DNA of 64,000 nt from Kitasatospora papulosa. Lineage in GTDB: Bacteria > Actinomycetota > Actinomycetes > Streptomycetales > Streptomycetaceae. The stretch covers positions 434,001 to 498,000 of the forward strand of contig NZ_JNYQ01000003.1 in NCBI RefSeq assembly GCF_000717245.1, in the 5' to 3' direction. The notes under the pieces are model-generated. The model saw nothing but the letters and a program-made list of their open reading frames with translations, made no database searches and was not told the DNA's origin. Below are positions 33,842 through 41,994 of this stretch, piece by piece; the first letter of the stretch is position 1; every line of letters begins with the position of its first letter. The position numbers and the translations under genes are program-made.

Positions 33842-35254
33842 ATGAATCTGCATCACCTGTTCGCCGGAACCGGCGACCGGACCGTGCGCTACGCACTGTC
33901 CGGAGCCGGCGGCGGCTTCGCCCGGACCCTGCTGGCGCAGACCCCGCGCATCGGTCGTCTGGCCCCTGCCGTCCTGTGCGACCGTGACGTGGAGCGGCTG
34001 CGCGGCATGCTCGTCGAGCTCGGCTACCCGGCGGACCACCTGGCCGTCTGCGCGGACGTCGCCGAGGTCGCGCGCGCCGCGGAGCAGGGGCACGTCGCCC
34101 TGGTGGCGGACGGCGCACTGCTGCCCGCGGCCCCCTGGGACATCCTGGTGGAGGCGACAGGAAGCCCTGCCGACGGCTACGCGATGGCTCGCGAGGCGCT
34201 GACGGGCGGACGCCACGTCGCCATGGTCAGCAAGGAGGTCGACTCCGTCGCCGGGCTGCACCTCGCGGATCTGGCCCGCGACAACGGCGTCGTCTACACC
34301 ACGGCCGACGGCGATCAGCCCGCCAACCTCATCGCCCTAGTGACCTGGGCGGAGCTGCTGGGCCTGGACATCGTGGCGATCGGCAAGTCCAGCGAGTACG
34401 ACCTCGTGTTCGATCCCGAGACCGGCTCCGTGACCCAGCTCGACACCACCGTCCCCGCTCCGGAACTGGCCGGGCTGCTCGGCCTCGGCTCCGACGTACG
34501 CGCCACGCTCGCCGCCCGTGCGGCCGCGGTGAGCGCTCTGCCCACCGGCGCCACCGCGGACTACTGCGAGATGGCGGTGGTCGCGACCGGCACCGGCTTC
34601 CGGCCGGACGTCGAGCGCCTGCACTACCCGGTCGCCCGGATCGCCGAGCTGGCCGACGTCTACTCCCTGCGCGAGGACGGCGGCGTACTGCACCGCTCCG
34701 GTGCCGTCGACGTGTTCAGCGCGCTGCGGCTGCCCGACGAGGCCTCGTTCGCCGGGGGCGTCTTCGTCGTCGTGCGGACCGGTGACCCGGTCACCTGGGA
34801 GACGCTGCGCGGCAAGGGCCACGTGGTCAGCAGGGACGGCCGTTACGCGGCGGTCTACCTGCCGTACCACCTCATGGGGGTCGAGACCCCGGTCTCGCTG
34901 CTGTCCGCGGTGCTCCACGGCCGGCCCTCCGGCGGCACCGACCCACAGGCCCACGCCGTGCTCGCGGGACGGGCCGAGCGCGACCTGCCCGCCGGCACCG
35001 TGCTGGACATGGGCGGCCACCACCACGACGTCACCGGCGTCCAGGCCGTGCTGCTGCGTGACGAGGACGCTCCCGCGGACACGGCCCCGCTGTACCTTGC
35101 CGCGCACGCGACGCTCGGACGTGACGTACCGGCCGGCGCCCTGATCACCCTCGGCGACCTCGCCGACCCGGACGCGGACCTGCTCCACGCCTGGACGTCC
35201 GGGCGTGGATCGCGCGCCACCGGCACCACTGACGCCCCCCACGCGAGCCGATGA
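33842..35254 (+). CDS. SAF-domain NAD(P)-dependent dehydrogenase, homoserine-dehydrogenase-like (COG4091 type)
   Basis: A 470-residue oxidoreductase. The N-terminal Rossmann fold begins YALSGAGGGFARTLLAQTPR, DILVEATGSP and HVAMVSKEVD are the homoserine-dehydrogenase-like core, and the last 90 residues form a SAF domain (LPAGTVLDMGGHHHDVTGVQ, VPAGALITLGDL). Proteins of this build are annotated only as predicted homoserine dehydrogenases. Its place between OtnK and a GntP permease suggests it oxidises a four-carbon acid sugar, taking the role filled by LtnD or DenD in known pathways. AGGAG precedes the ATG, and the stop overlaps the permease start. Confidence 0.82.
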   Translation: MNLHHLFAGTGDRTVRYALSGAGGGFARTLLAQTPRIGRLAPAVLCDRDVERLRGMLVELGYPADHLAVCADVAEVARAAEQGHVALVADGALLPAAPWDILVEATGSPADGYAMAREALTGGRHVAMVSKEVDSVAGLHLADLARDNGVVYTTADGDQPANLIALVTWAELLGLDIVAIGKSSEYDLVFDPETGSVTQLDTTVPAPELAGLLGLGSDVRATLAARAAAVSALPTGATADYCEMAVVATGTGFRPDVERLHYPVARIAELADVYSLREDGGVLHRSGAVDVFSALRLPDEASFAGGVFVVVRTGDPVTWETLRGKGHVVSRDGRYAAVYLPYHLMGVETPVSLLSAVLHGRPSGGTDPQAHAVLAGRAERDLPAGTVLDMGGHHHDVTGVQAVLLRDEDAPADTAPLYLAAHATLGRDVPAGALITLGDLADPDADLLHAWTSGRGSRATGTTDAPHASR

Positions 35255-36612
35255 TGAGTACCGACCTCCAGAACCTCCTGCTGGGCGCCGCCGCGGTCGT
35301 CGTCCTGATCCTGCTGATCACCAAGGCCAAGCTGCACCCGTTCATGGCACTGGCGCTCTCCGCGCTCGGTCTGGGACTCGCGGCGGGCCTGGGTCCGGGC
35401 GACACCGTCGAGCACTTCCAGGACGGTTTCGGCGACGCGCTGAAGAGCACCGGTCCCACCATCGGGCTGGGCACCATACTCGGCGGCATCCTGCTGGGCT
35501 CCGGCGGAGCCGACCGGATCGCCACCGTCTTCATCGGGGCCCGCCCGGTCAAGTGGATCCCCACGGCCATCACGGCCGCGGCCCTGCTCATCGGGATGCC
35601 TCACCTCTTCGACGTCAGCTTCGTGATGCTCGTGCCGCTGGTGTACGCCGTCGCCAAGCGCACCGGTACGCATCTGCTGTACGTGGGACTGCCGCTGGCC
35701 GCCGGCCTCTACATCTCGCACGGCCTGCTCCCGCCGCACCCCTCCCCCACCCTGGCCGTCTCGGCGTACGGGGCGAACACCGGCCTGACCATTCTCTACG
35801 GTCTGATCATCGGCATCCCGATCGCCGTGATCAGCGGTCCGCTGCTCACGAAGTTCGCCTCTCGGTGGTTCGGTCCGGCCCCGGACCTGGACAAGGGCCC
35901 CATCCCCGAGTCGAGCCCCGAACCGGAGAACCGCAAGCGGCCCGCCTCCTTCACGCTCGCCCTGATCACGGTGCTGCTGCCGCCCGTCCTGATGCTGATC
36001 GGGACCGTCGGCACCGCGAACACCGCGGAGGGCTCCCTGCCCTACGCGATCTTCGAGGCGTGCGACTCCTCGGTCATGTCGCTGCTCGCCGCGGTCATCT
36101 TCGCCTTCTTCGCCCTGGGACTGCGCTCCGGCTTCGGCCTGGGCCAGCTCCAGAAGATGGCGGGCAAGGGTCTCGGGCCGGTCGGCGGGATCGTGCTGAT
36201 CCTGGGCGCCGGCGGCGGTCTGAAGGCGATGCTCACCGCCACCGGGATCGACAAGCTGATCTCCGACTACGCGGTGGACTGGTCGGTCCCCCCGCTGCTG
36301 CTCGCCTGGCTGGTCGCCGCGCTGCTGCGTATCTGCCTCGGCTCCGCGACGGTGGCCACCGCCGCCGCCACCGGCATCGTCGCCCCGCTGATCGGTGCCT
36401 ACCCGGGCCTCTCCCCGGAACTGCTGGTGCTGGCGACGGCGTCGGGCGCGGTGATGCTCTCGCACGTCAACGACTCCGGGTTCTGGCTGTTCAAGGAGTA
36501 CTACCAGCTCTCGGTCGCCCAGACGTTCCGCACCTGGACGCTCATGCTGTCCCTGCAGTCGCTGCTCAGCCTCGGCGGAGTACTCCTGCTGAGCACGTTC
36601 GTCGGGTCCTGA
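35251..36612 (+). CDS. GntP-family acid-sugar permease
   Basis: A 453-residue membrane transporter with about 12 helices. LITKAKLHPFMALALSALGL at the N-terminus and the PHPSPTLAVSAYGANTG loop after the sixth helix are typical of the gluconate:H+ symporter family. Within this locus it should import a tetronate such as threonate or erythronate. The ATG at 35251 overlaps the dehydrogenase stop as ATGATG; the second ATG at 35254 is an alternative. Expression is presumably controlled by the DeoR regulator encoded next. Confidence 0.9.
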   Translation: MMSTDLQNLLLGAAAVVVLILLITKAKLHPFMALALSALGLGLAAGLGPGDTVEHFQDGFGDALKSTGPTIGLGTILGGILLGSGGADRIATVFIGARPVKWIPTAITAAALLIGMPHLFDVSFVMLVPLVYAVAKRTGTHLLYVGLPLAAGLYISHGLLPPHPSPTLAVSAYGANTGLTILYGLIIGIPIAVISGPLLTKFASRWFGPAPDLDKGPIPESSPEPENRKRPASFTLALITVLLPPVLMLIGTVGTANTAEGSLPYAIFEACDSSVMSLLAAVIFAFFALGLRSGFGLGQLQKMAGKGLGPVGGIVLILGAGGGLKAMLTATGIDKLISDYAVDWSVPPLLLAWLVAALLRICLGSATVATAAATGIVAPLIGAYPGLSPELLVLATASGAVMLSHVNDSGFWLFKEYYQLSVAQTFRTWTLMLSLQSLLSLGGVLLLSTFVGS

Positions 36613-36698
36613 ACGCCGTGCCCTGTTGGGACGGCCCGGGCCCGGACGGCACAATCGAGCAGCGGCCGCGGTGGCCGCGCGAGGAAAGGTAAGAAGCA

Positions 36699-37490
36699 GT
36701 GGCCGACGAAGAGCAGTTGCCCCTGATCCCCGATCAACGGCGCGAGCTCCTGTTGAAGCACCTGCGGCGCGACGGGGTACTCAGCGTGCAGCAGATCACC
36801 CAGCTCTTCGGCGTCTCCCACATGACCGTCCGCCGCGACATCGCCGAACTGGAGCGCCGCGGACTGGTGTTCTCGGTGCCCGGCGGGGCCCGGATCGCCA
36901 GTCATCTCCGGAGCGAGCCCAGCTTCCAGGCCAAGTCGCTGATAGAGCAGCCGGAGAAGGAGGCCATGGCCGGGGTCGCCGCCGGGCTGGTCCAGGAGGG
37001 CATGACGGTCTACCTCGACGCGGGCACGACGCTGCTGGCCATGGTGCCGCTGCTCGCACGCCACGAGTCGCTGACGGTCGTCACCAACGACTTCACGACC
37101 GTCGACCGCCTGATGGGCTCGTCGCACCTCGACGTCATACACATCGGCGGGCAGGTGGACCCGTCCAACCGGTCGAGTGTGGGCCGGCTCGCGGCCACCA
37201 CACTGCGTCAGCTCGCCCTCGACATCGCCTTCATCAGCACCAGCTCCTGGGATCTGCTGCGCGGGGTGACCACCCCGTCGGCGGCGAAGGTGGAGGTCAA
37301 GCAGGCGGCGATGGAGTGCACGGGGTCGAGTGTGCTGGTCGCGGGCTCGTCGAAGTACGGGACGTTCGGCAAGTTCCGGGTCGCGCCGCTCGGCGCGTTC
37401 GACACCATCGTCACCGACCACGGCCTCGCGGAGGCCGCCGCCGAGGGGCTGCGCGCGGGGGGCGCGGACCTGCGGCTGGCAGTCGTCTGA
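36699..37490 (+). CDS. DeoR/GlpR-family transcriptional regulator of the tetronate locus
   Basis: A 263-residue regulator. The helix-turn-helix is VQQITQLFGVSHMTVRRDI, the standard DeoR signature, followed by VFSVPGGARI. The C-terminal sensor has GMTVYLDAGTTLLAM and VVTNDFTTVDRLM, the family phosphosugar-binding pattern. It probably senses a phosphorylated intermediate of the pathway and binds the TGTTAACA pair at 33708-33756. The GTG at 36699 follows GAGGAAAGG. It ends an operon with the dehydrogenase and permease, and a strong hairpin follows 8 bp after the stop. Confidence 0.9.
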   Translation: MADEEQLPLIPDQRRELLLKHLRRDGVLSVQQITQLFGVSHMTVRRDIAELERRGLVFSVPGGARIASHLRSEPSFQAKSLIEQPEKEAMAGVAAGLVQEGMTVYLDAGTTLLAMVPLLARHESLTVVTNDFTTVDRLMGSSHLDVIHIGGQVDPSNRSSVGRLAATTLRQLALDIAFISTSSWDLLRGVTTPSAAKVEVKQAAMECTGSSVLVAGSSKYGTFGKFRVAPLGAFDTIVTDHGLAEAAAEGLRAGGADLRLAVV

Positions 37491-37497
37491 GCCCGCC

Positions 37498-37537
37498 GGC
37501 GCCGCCCCGCTCCTCCGAGGGGGAGCGGGGCGGCGCC
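37498..37537. terminator. Bidirectional hairpin between deoR-type gene and SDR gene
   Basis: GGCGCCGCCCCGCTCC (37498-37513) and GGAGCGGGGCGGCGCC (37522-37537) form a perfect 16-bp stem with an 8-nt loop, between convergent stops at 37490 and 37542. Confidence 0.85.
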
Positions 37538-37541
37538 GCGT

Positions 37542-38471
37542 TCAGATGGCGTCGGCCGGCGTCCCGGTGAGGCGCGCCGATTCGTCCCACAGCCTCCGGG
37601 CCGTGTCCATGTCCTGGGCGCGTGCGGACATGCGCGCGGGTCCGGGGCCGCCCCTCGTGCCTCCCAGCAGCCGGGGTCCGTAGTAGCTTCCGCCGAGCGC
37701 CGTGGGCAGGGTGGCCGCGTACAGCGTGGGCAGGGCACCGGCGGACGCGGGCTGCGTGTAGACGCGGGTGGCCCGTTCCAGCTTCGCCGCCCAGGTACGC
37801 CCGGCCAGCCGGGGACCCGCCTGTCCCAGCTCCGTCGCGGACAGGCCCGGATGGGCGGCCAGCGCGAGCACCGGCCTCCCCGCCTCGTCGGCCCGGCGCT
37901 GGAGCTCCGCGGTGAAGAGCAGATTGGCGAGCTTGGACTGGGCGTAGGCACGCCACTTGTCGTAACCCCGCGCGGCGTCGAGGTTGCCGAAGTCGATGCG
38001 GCCGATGCGGTGAGCCAGCGACGACACCGTCACCACCCTGGACATGCCGCCCGTCCCGAGGAGGGGCAGCAGGTGGTGGGTGAGGGCGAAGTGGCCGAGG
38101 TGGTTGGTCCCGAACTGCATCTCGAACCCGTCGGCCGTACGCAGCAGGGGCAGGGCCATCACTCCCGCGTTGTTGACCAGGAGATCGAGACTCCCGTCGG
38201 TCTCCTTCGCGATGTGCCCCGCCGCCTCGGCGACGGACGACAGGTCGGCCAGGTCGAGGCCGACGAGCCGGGTGTCCGATCCCGGTGCGGCGCGCCGGAC
38301 CGCCTGAAGCGCCCGCGCGCCGCGCTCGGGATCACGGCAGGCGAGGATCGTCCGGGCCCCGGAACGGGCCAGGACGAGCGCGGTCACGGCGCCGATCCCG
38401 CTGTTGGCCCCGGTGACCACCGCGGTGGTGCCGGAGAGGTCGGGCATGTCGTCGAACGTCCATGAGTGCAT
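37542..38471 (-). CDS. Short-chain dehydrogenase/reductase, retinol-dehydrogenase-like
   Basis: A 309-residue NAD(P)-dependent oxidoreductase. TGANSGIG is the cofactor loop, LVNNAGVM the structural NNAG, VVTVSSLAH holds the catalytic Ser and YAQSK the YxxxK pair. The long C-terminal part with WAAKLERATRVYTQPASAGA matches the SDR group annotated as retinol dehydrogenase or oxidoreductase in actinomycetes; the true substrate is unknown. GGAGGCGGG precedes the ATG. Its promoter must lie within or beyond the transporter pseudogene just upstream. Confidence 0.88.
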   Translation of the reverse strand: MHSWTFDDMPDLSGTTAVVTGANSGIGAVTALVLARSGARTILACRDPERGARALQAVRRAAPGSDTRLVGLDLADLSSVAEAAGHIAKETDGSLDLLVNNAGVMALPLLRTADGFEMQFGTNHLGHFALTHHLLPLLGTGGMSRVVTVSSLAHRIGRIDFGNLDAARGYDKWRAYAQSKLANLLFTAELQRRADEAGRPVLALAAHPGLSATELGQAGPRLAGRTWAAKLERATRVYTQPASAGALPTLYAATLPTALGGSYYGPRLLGGTRGGPGPARMSARAQDMDTARRLWDESARLTGTPADAI

Positions 38472-38510
38472 ACGTCCCGCCTCCCCCGCGAGCGGGCCCG
38501 CACACGTCTT

Positions 38511-39006
38511 TCAGCCACCGTCTCCTCGGGTGACCGGCGCCTCTCCCCCGGGTGTCCGGACGGGCGCGTCCCCGGTCACCCGGGTCCCCGGATGCCGGAG
38601 GGCGCACAGGTACGCGATGCCGAGCGCGAGGGCCATCCCGTAGAAGACCCACTGGTTCGCCTCGGCGAAATCCAGCCTGATCGCGTCCATCGAGTCCCGC
38701 ATCAGCGTGGCGGTCCGGCCGTCCCCGGCCGGCTCCTTCGCGTCCGCGTTCCCCGTGACCGCCTCCGCGACGGACCGGGCGGCCTCGTTCGCCGGGCCCG
38801 CCGGTACGCCCTTGGACCTGAGGGTCTCCACGACCCGGCGACGTGAGGCCGAGTTCGTCGATGATGCTCGGAGCGGCGATGGCGACGATCGTCTGGTCGA
38901 TGAAGGTCATCGACACGGCGAAGAGCATCGCGGCCAGGGACAGTGTCTGGTGGGCGGCCCCCTGTCCGGCCGGCGGGTCTGGGTCGGGGACCCCCGTGGT
39001 CGGCAT
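38511..39006 (-). pseudogene. DHA2-type MFS transporter with a large internal deletion
   Basis: Two ends of one transporter remain. From 39006 to about 38839 the frame encodes a normal DHA2 (EmrB/QacA-type) N-terminus, with AAMLFAVSMTFIDQTIVAIA and SIIDELGLTS in the first helix and loop. From about 38840 to the stop at 38511, in another frame, comes the C-terminus: a variable domain (VVETLRSKGVPAGPANEAAR) and a last helix (WVFYGMALALGIAYL). Functional members have about 500 residues, so some 330-350 codons from the middle are missing and the join shifts the frame. It cannot make a working transporter. Confidence 0.8.
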
Positions 39007-39071
39007 GGTCCGAGTGTCGGCGGCGCGGGGGCACCCCGCACGTCAGGCCCGGCCCGCCGGACGGCGGTACC

Positions 39072-39605
39072 TCAGGCCTTCCTGACGAGCAGTCCCGCCG
39101 CGACGAGCCCCGCCAGGCCGACGTCCGTGTCGGTGTACTCGCCGCTGAGGAGGTGGTCCACGTAGGCGTCCCGCGCGAGGGTGAACGGCTCGACGAACTC
39201 CTCCGCGTCGGGGGTGGGTTCGGCGACCTTGCGGCAGTCCCGTGCCACCACCGCGTACCGCTCGTGGGTCGCGTAGGACGCCAGGTAGGTCTTCAGGACC
39301 ACCTCGGCCGTCCCCGCCCGGTACCCCGTCTCCTCCAGGAGCTCCCTCGCCGCCGCGCGCAGCACGTCCTCGCCTGGCTCGATCATGCCGCCGGGCAGTT
39401 CCGCCAGCACCTTGCCGGGGCCGGGGCGGTACTGGCGCACGAGGATGCCCCGGCCCTCCTCGGTGAAGGCGACGAGGGCGACCGTCGGCGAGCCCTGCAG
39501 GATGTCCCAGTCCGACTCCTTGCCGTCGGGCTGCAGGTAGGTGCGGCACCGGACGGTGAGGTACCCGGCGGCTTCCGGACGCTCGCTCTTCAGCGTCCAC
39601 GTCAT
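39072..39605 (-). CDS. Nudix hydrolase, ADP-ribose-pyrophosphatase-like
   Basis: A hydrolase of nucleoside diphosphate derivatives, 177 residues from the ATG at 39605. The Nudix box is GGMIEPGEDVLRAAARELLE followed by ETGY, a full match to Gx5Ex7REUxEExGU. LVRQYRPGPGKVLAELPGGM just before it is typical of the ADP-ribose pyrophosphatase group. In-frame ATGs at 39626, 39635 and 39638 would lengthen it by 7-11 residues; none has a clearly better ribosome binding site. Monocistronic, between the pseudogene and the SpoIIE phosphatase gene. Confidence 0.87.
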   Translation of the reverse strand: MTWTLKSERPEAAGYLTVRCRTYLQPDGKESDWDILQGSPTVALVAFTEEGRGILVRQYRPGPGKVLAELPGGMIEPGEDVLRAAARELLEETGYRAGTAEVVLKTYLASYATHERYAVVARDCRKVAEPTPDAEEFVEPFTLARDAYVDHLLSGEYTDTDVGLAGLVAAGLLVRKA

Positions 39606-39689
39606 CGCTTCACGACTTCCCGTCATGAACCGCATCATGTCCCGCCTTGGGCATGGCAAACGGGTGGGAACGGGCGTGCGGGCCCGCCG

Positions 39690-40832
39690 TCAGCCCGGGG
39701 ACGCGGCCGGCGCGGTCCCCCCGTCCCGCAGGACGGGGCCGGACCCGGCAGGCGCGCGGTGGAGGGCCAGCACGGCCTGGTCGTCCTGGGGCCGTCCACC
39801 GACGTGACGGCGGACGTCGTGGATCAGCATGTCCAGGAGCTGCCCCGGCGAGAGACGGCCGCCCCGCGCGCGCCTGACGAACACGAGCGGCAGGCGGGCG
39901 ACCGGATCGTAGAAACGTCCGGTGGCGTCGCGGGACTCGGTGATGCCGTCGGTGTAGCAGAGGAGCGTCGAGCCGGCCGGGAAGGGGAAGCTGTCGACCG
40001 GGGAGGACCAGGCGCCCAGGTCGCTCATCCCGAGCGGTGGTGCCTCCTCGGACGCTTCGAGGAGCGTGGCCCGGCCCTGCGCGTCCATGAGGACCGGGGG
40101 CGGGTGGCCGCGGTTGACCAGGCGCACGGTCTCCAGGTCCTGGGAGAACTCGGCGATCAGGGCCGTCGTGAAGCCCTCCTCCTGCTGCTGGCCGCCACGC
40201 CGGCCGCCCTCACGCAGCAGGGCGCGCTCCAGACGGTTCACCAGCTGGGGAAGGTCCTCGGACTCGTCGGCCGCGTACCGGAACGCGCCGAGGTCGGCAC
40301 TGACGGCACTGACGGCCCCGAGGCCCTTCCCCCGTACGTCGCCGACCATGACCCGGATCCCGTACGGGGTGCTCTGCACCACGTACAGGTCCCCGCCGAT
40401 CAGGGCCTCGCTCTCGGCGGGCACGTACCGCGCCTCGATGTGCAGGTCCCCCAGACGGGACGGAGGTCTCGGCAGTACGGCCCGCTGGGCGACGGCCGCG
40501 ACGTGCCGAGCGCGCCGGGCACTGTCGTCCTGTCGGCGCAGTGTGCGGTGGATGAGGACGGCGAGCGCGGTGAGGGCCGCCAGGGTGAGCTGGTTGGCGA
40601 TGCCCGCGCGCCAGCCGAAGGTGCCGTCGACCCGTGCGAGGAAGGCGTGGACGATCATCGAGACGAGGCCGGTCACGATGATCCCGCGGACCCCGAGGAG
40701 GGGTGCGGCGGCGACGGGCGCCGCCATCAGGAGCGGCGCGGATGTCACGTCGTGCGGGGTGACCAGGTCGACCACCACGGCCAGCACGATGAGGCCTACG
40801 GGGATCCACCGGGTTCTCAGCAGTTGCGACAC
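39690..40832 (-). CDS. Membrane-anchored SpoIIE/PP2C-type serine phosphatase
   Basis: A 380-residue phosphatase. Four hydrophobic segments occupy about residues 8-95 (WIPVGLIVLAVVVDLVTPHD, VRGIIVTGLVSMIVHAFLA). The catalytic domain follows a short helix: GGDLYVVQSTPYGIRVMVGD then VRGKG, VNRGHPPPV, and TLLCYTDGITESRD hold the metal-binding aspartates. Such enzymes dephosphorylate STAS anti-anti-sigma proteins. The GTG at 40832 begins just before the first helix; the open frame continues upstream to 41063 but without coding character. Its target is unknown. Confidence 0.85.
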   Translation of the reverse strand: MSQLLRTRWIPVGLIVLAVVVDLVTPHDVTSAPLLMAAPVAAAPLLGVRGIIVTGLVSMIVHAFLARVDGTFGWRAGIANQLTLAALTALAVLIHRTLRRQDDSARRARHVAAVAQRAVLPRPPSRLGDLHIEARYVPAESEALIGGDLYVVQSTPYGIRVMVGDVRGKGLGAVSAVSADLGAFRYAADESEDLPQLVNRLERALLREGGRRGGQQQEEGFTTALIAEFSQDLETVRLVNRGHPPPVLMDAQGRATLLEASEEAPPLGMSDLGAWSSPVDSFPFPAGSTLLCYTDGITESRDATGRFYDPVARLPLVFVRRARGGRLSPGQLLDMLIHDVRRHVGGRPQDDQAVLALHRAPAGSGPVLRDGGTAPAASPG

Positions 40833-41061
40833 CCCACCACGCTGCCCGCCGGCGCCGTCCTCCGCATCTCCGGGCCCCACCGCCCTCCGGCACACATGGC
40901 GGGGCTCCTGACGGGCACGAGTCCTCCGAGGGCGCGTGACGGGCCGGTCGTCCACCCCGTGCGATGATCTTCGGTCCGGCACGCCACCTCGCGGAACGAT
41001 CGCGTGTATTGCACATGGAAGTGCTCGTACGGAGCAGCCGGTCCTCGTCCCGGGGGAACTC

Positions 41062-41748
41062 ATGCGCCTTCAGAAGACCTACGTCGCCTTCGCCACGGCC
41101 GCGACGGCAGCCCTGACGCTCACCGCCTGCGGTGGCAGTGGCAGCGGTGACGGAACCGACGCGGCGGCATCCGCTCCCGCATCGGCATCGGCGCCCTCGT
41201 CGCCGGGTGCGTCCACCACGGACAGCTCGGGCGGTCCCCCGGCCACCGTCGGCCCGGGTTCCTCCACCGGGCCCGCGGCCACGGAAGGATCCGGCGGAGG
41301 GGAGGTGCGGGCACCGGCCTCCGCGACCTCGCCCGCCGCCGGGGCGCCGTACGGCGACATCTGCCGGACGGCGGACCTCTCCTTCAGCAGTTCGGGCGGG
41401 ATGGCGGAGGGCGAGGTGCTGATCAACCTGAAGAACACCGGATCCTCGTCCTGCTCGATGCACGGTTTCCCCGGCCTCGACCTCGAGAGCGAGCAGGGGA
41501 CCGTGAGTGCCGGGCGCAGCAGCGGCCGGACGATCCCGACGGTCGCTCTGGCCCCCGGGGAGGGCACCAACTTCTCCCTGCACTTCCCGCCGGACACCGG
41601 GGGCGGCTCGGGTGTCACCTTCACCTCGGCGATGGTGACACCGCCGGACGAGACCCACGCGCACCGCGTGCCCCTCGCCGTCGGCATCCCCGCGGACACA
41701 GGCTCCGGTTCCCGCATCACGGTGGATCCGGTCGGCTCGGGCAAGTAG
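41062..41748 (+). CDS. DUF4232 lipoprotein
   Basis: A 228-residue exported lipoprotein. The signal peptide ends in the lipobox LTAC (Cys about residue 22), followed by a long Ser/Gly/Pro/Ala-rich spacer to about residue 100 and then the DUF4232 domain: DICRTADLSFSSSGGMAEGE, INLKNTGSSSCSMHGFPGLD with its conserved Cys, and a C-terminal beta region. DUF4232 proteins are surface proteins of unknown function, abundant in Streptomyces. GGGGGAACTC precedes the ATG at 41062. Likely monocistronic. Confidence 0.88.
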   Translation: MRLQKTYVAFATAATAALTLTACGGSGSGDGTDAAASAPASASAPSSPGASTTDSSGGPPATVGPGSSTGPAATEGSGGGEVRAPASATSPAAGAPYGDICRTADLSFSSSGGMAEGEVLINLKNTGSSSCSMHGFPGLDLESEQGTVSAGRSSGRTIPTVALAPGEGTNFSLHFPPDTGGGSGVTFTSAMVTPPDETHAHRVPLAVGIPADTGSGSRITVDPVGSGK

Positions 41749-41829
41749 CGGTGACACACCCTCAGGGCCTTCTCACGGGCGGCTGCTAGGGTCGCTCCGG
41801 ACCTTGACCCCTCGACGAGGAGACCGGAC

Positions 41830-41859
41830 ATGGCGGGAGACGACGACATCTCCGGGTGA
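41830..41859 (+). CDS. Nine-codon leader ORF upstream of the ABC-F gene
   Basis: ATG GCG GGA GAC GAC GAC ATC then TCC GGG TGA encodes MAGDDDISG, with GAGGAG 7 nt before the ATG. Its last three codons form the left arm of a hairpin (41851-41867). A possible -10 box, TAGGGT at 41787, lies about 40 bp upstream. Short leader ORFs of this kind control antibiotic-resistance ABC-F genes by ribosome stalling in several bacteria. No peptide function beyond that is expected. Confidence 0.55.
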   Translation: MAGDDDISG

Positions 41860-41970
41860 CACCCGGACGTGTGAGCGGCCGACGGCGGATGCGACAGCAC
41901 CCCTTTGCCGTCAGGCCCCTGTGTCGTTCCCCTTCACCGTGCCCGCCCGGGGCGGACGTCCGTCCGCCCC
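41851..41970 (+). promoter_or_regulatory. Putative attenuator hairpins in the ABC-F leader
   Basis: Hairpin 1, TCCGGGTG-A-CACCCGGA (41851-41867), contains the leader stop codon. Hairpin 2, GGGGCGGACG (41949-41958) with CGTCCGCCCC (41961-41970), ends 24 nt before the ABC-F start and is followed by a C-run. A ribosome stalled on the leader would open hairpin 1. Whether hairpin 2 ends transcription or blocks translation cannot be read from sequence. Confidence 0.5.
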
Positions 41971-41994
41971 CCCCTGTCACGCGAGGTCCTGCCT

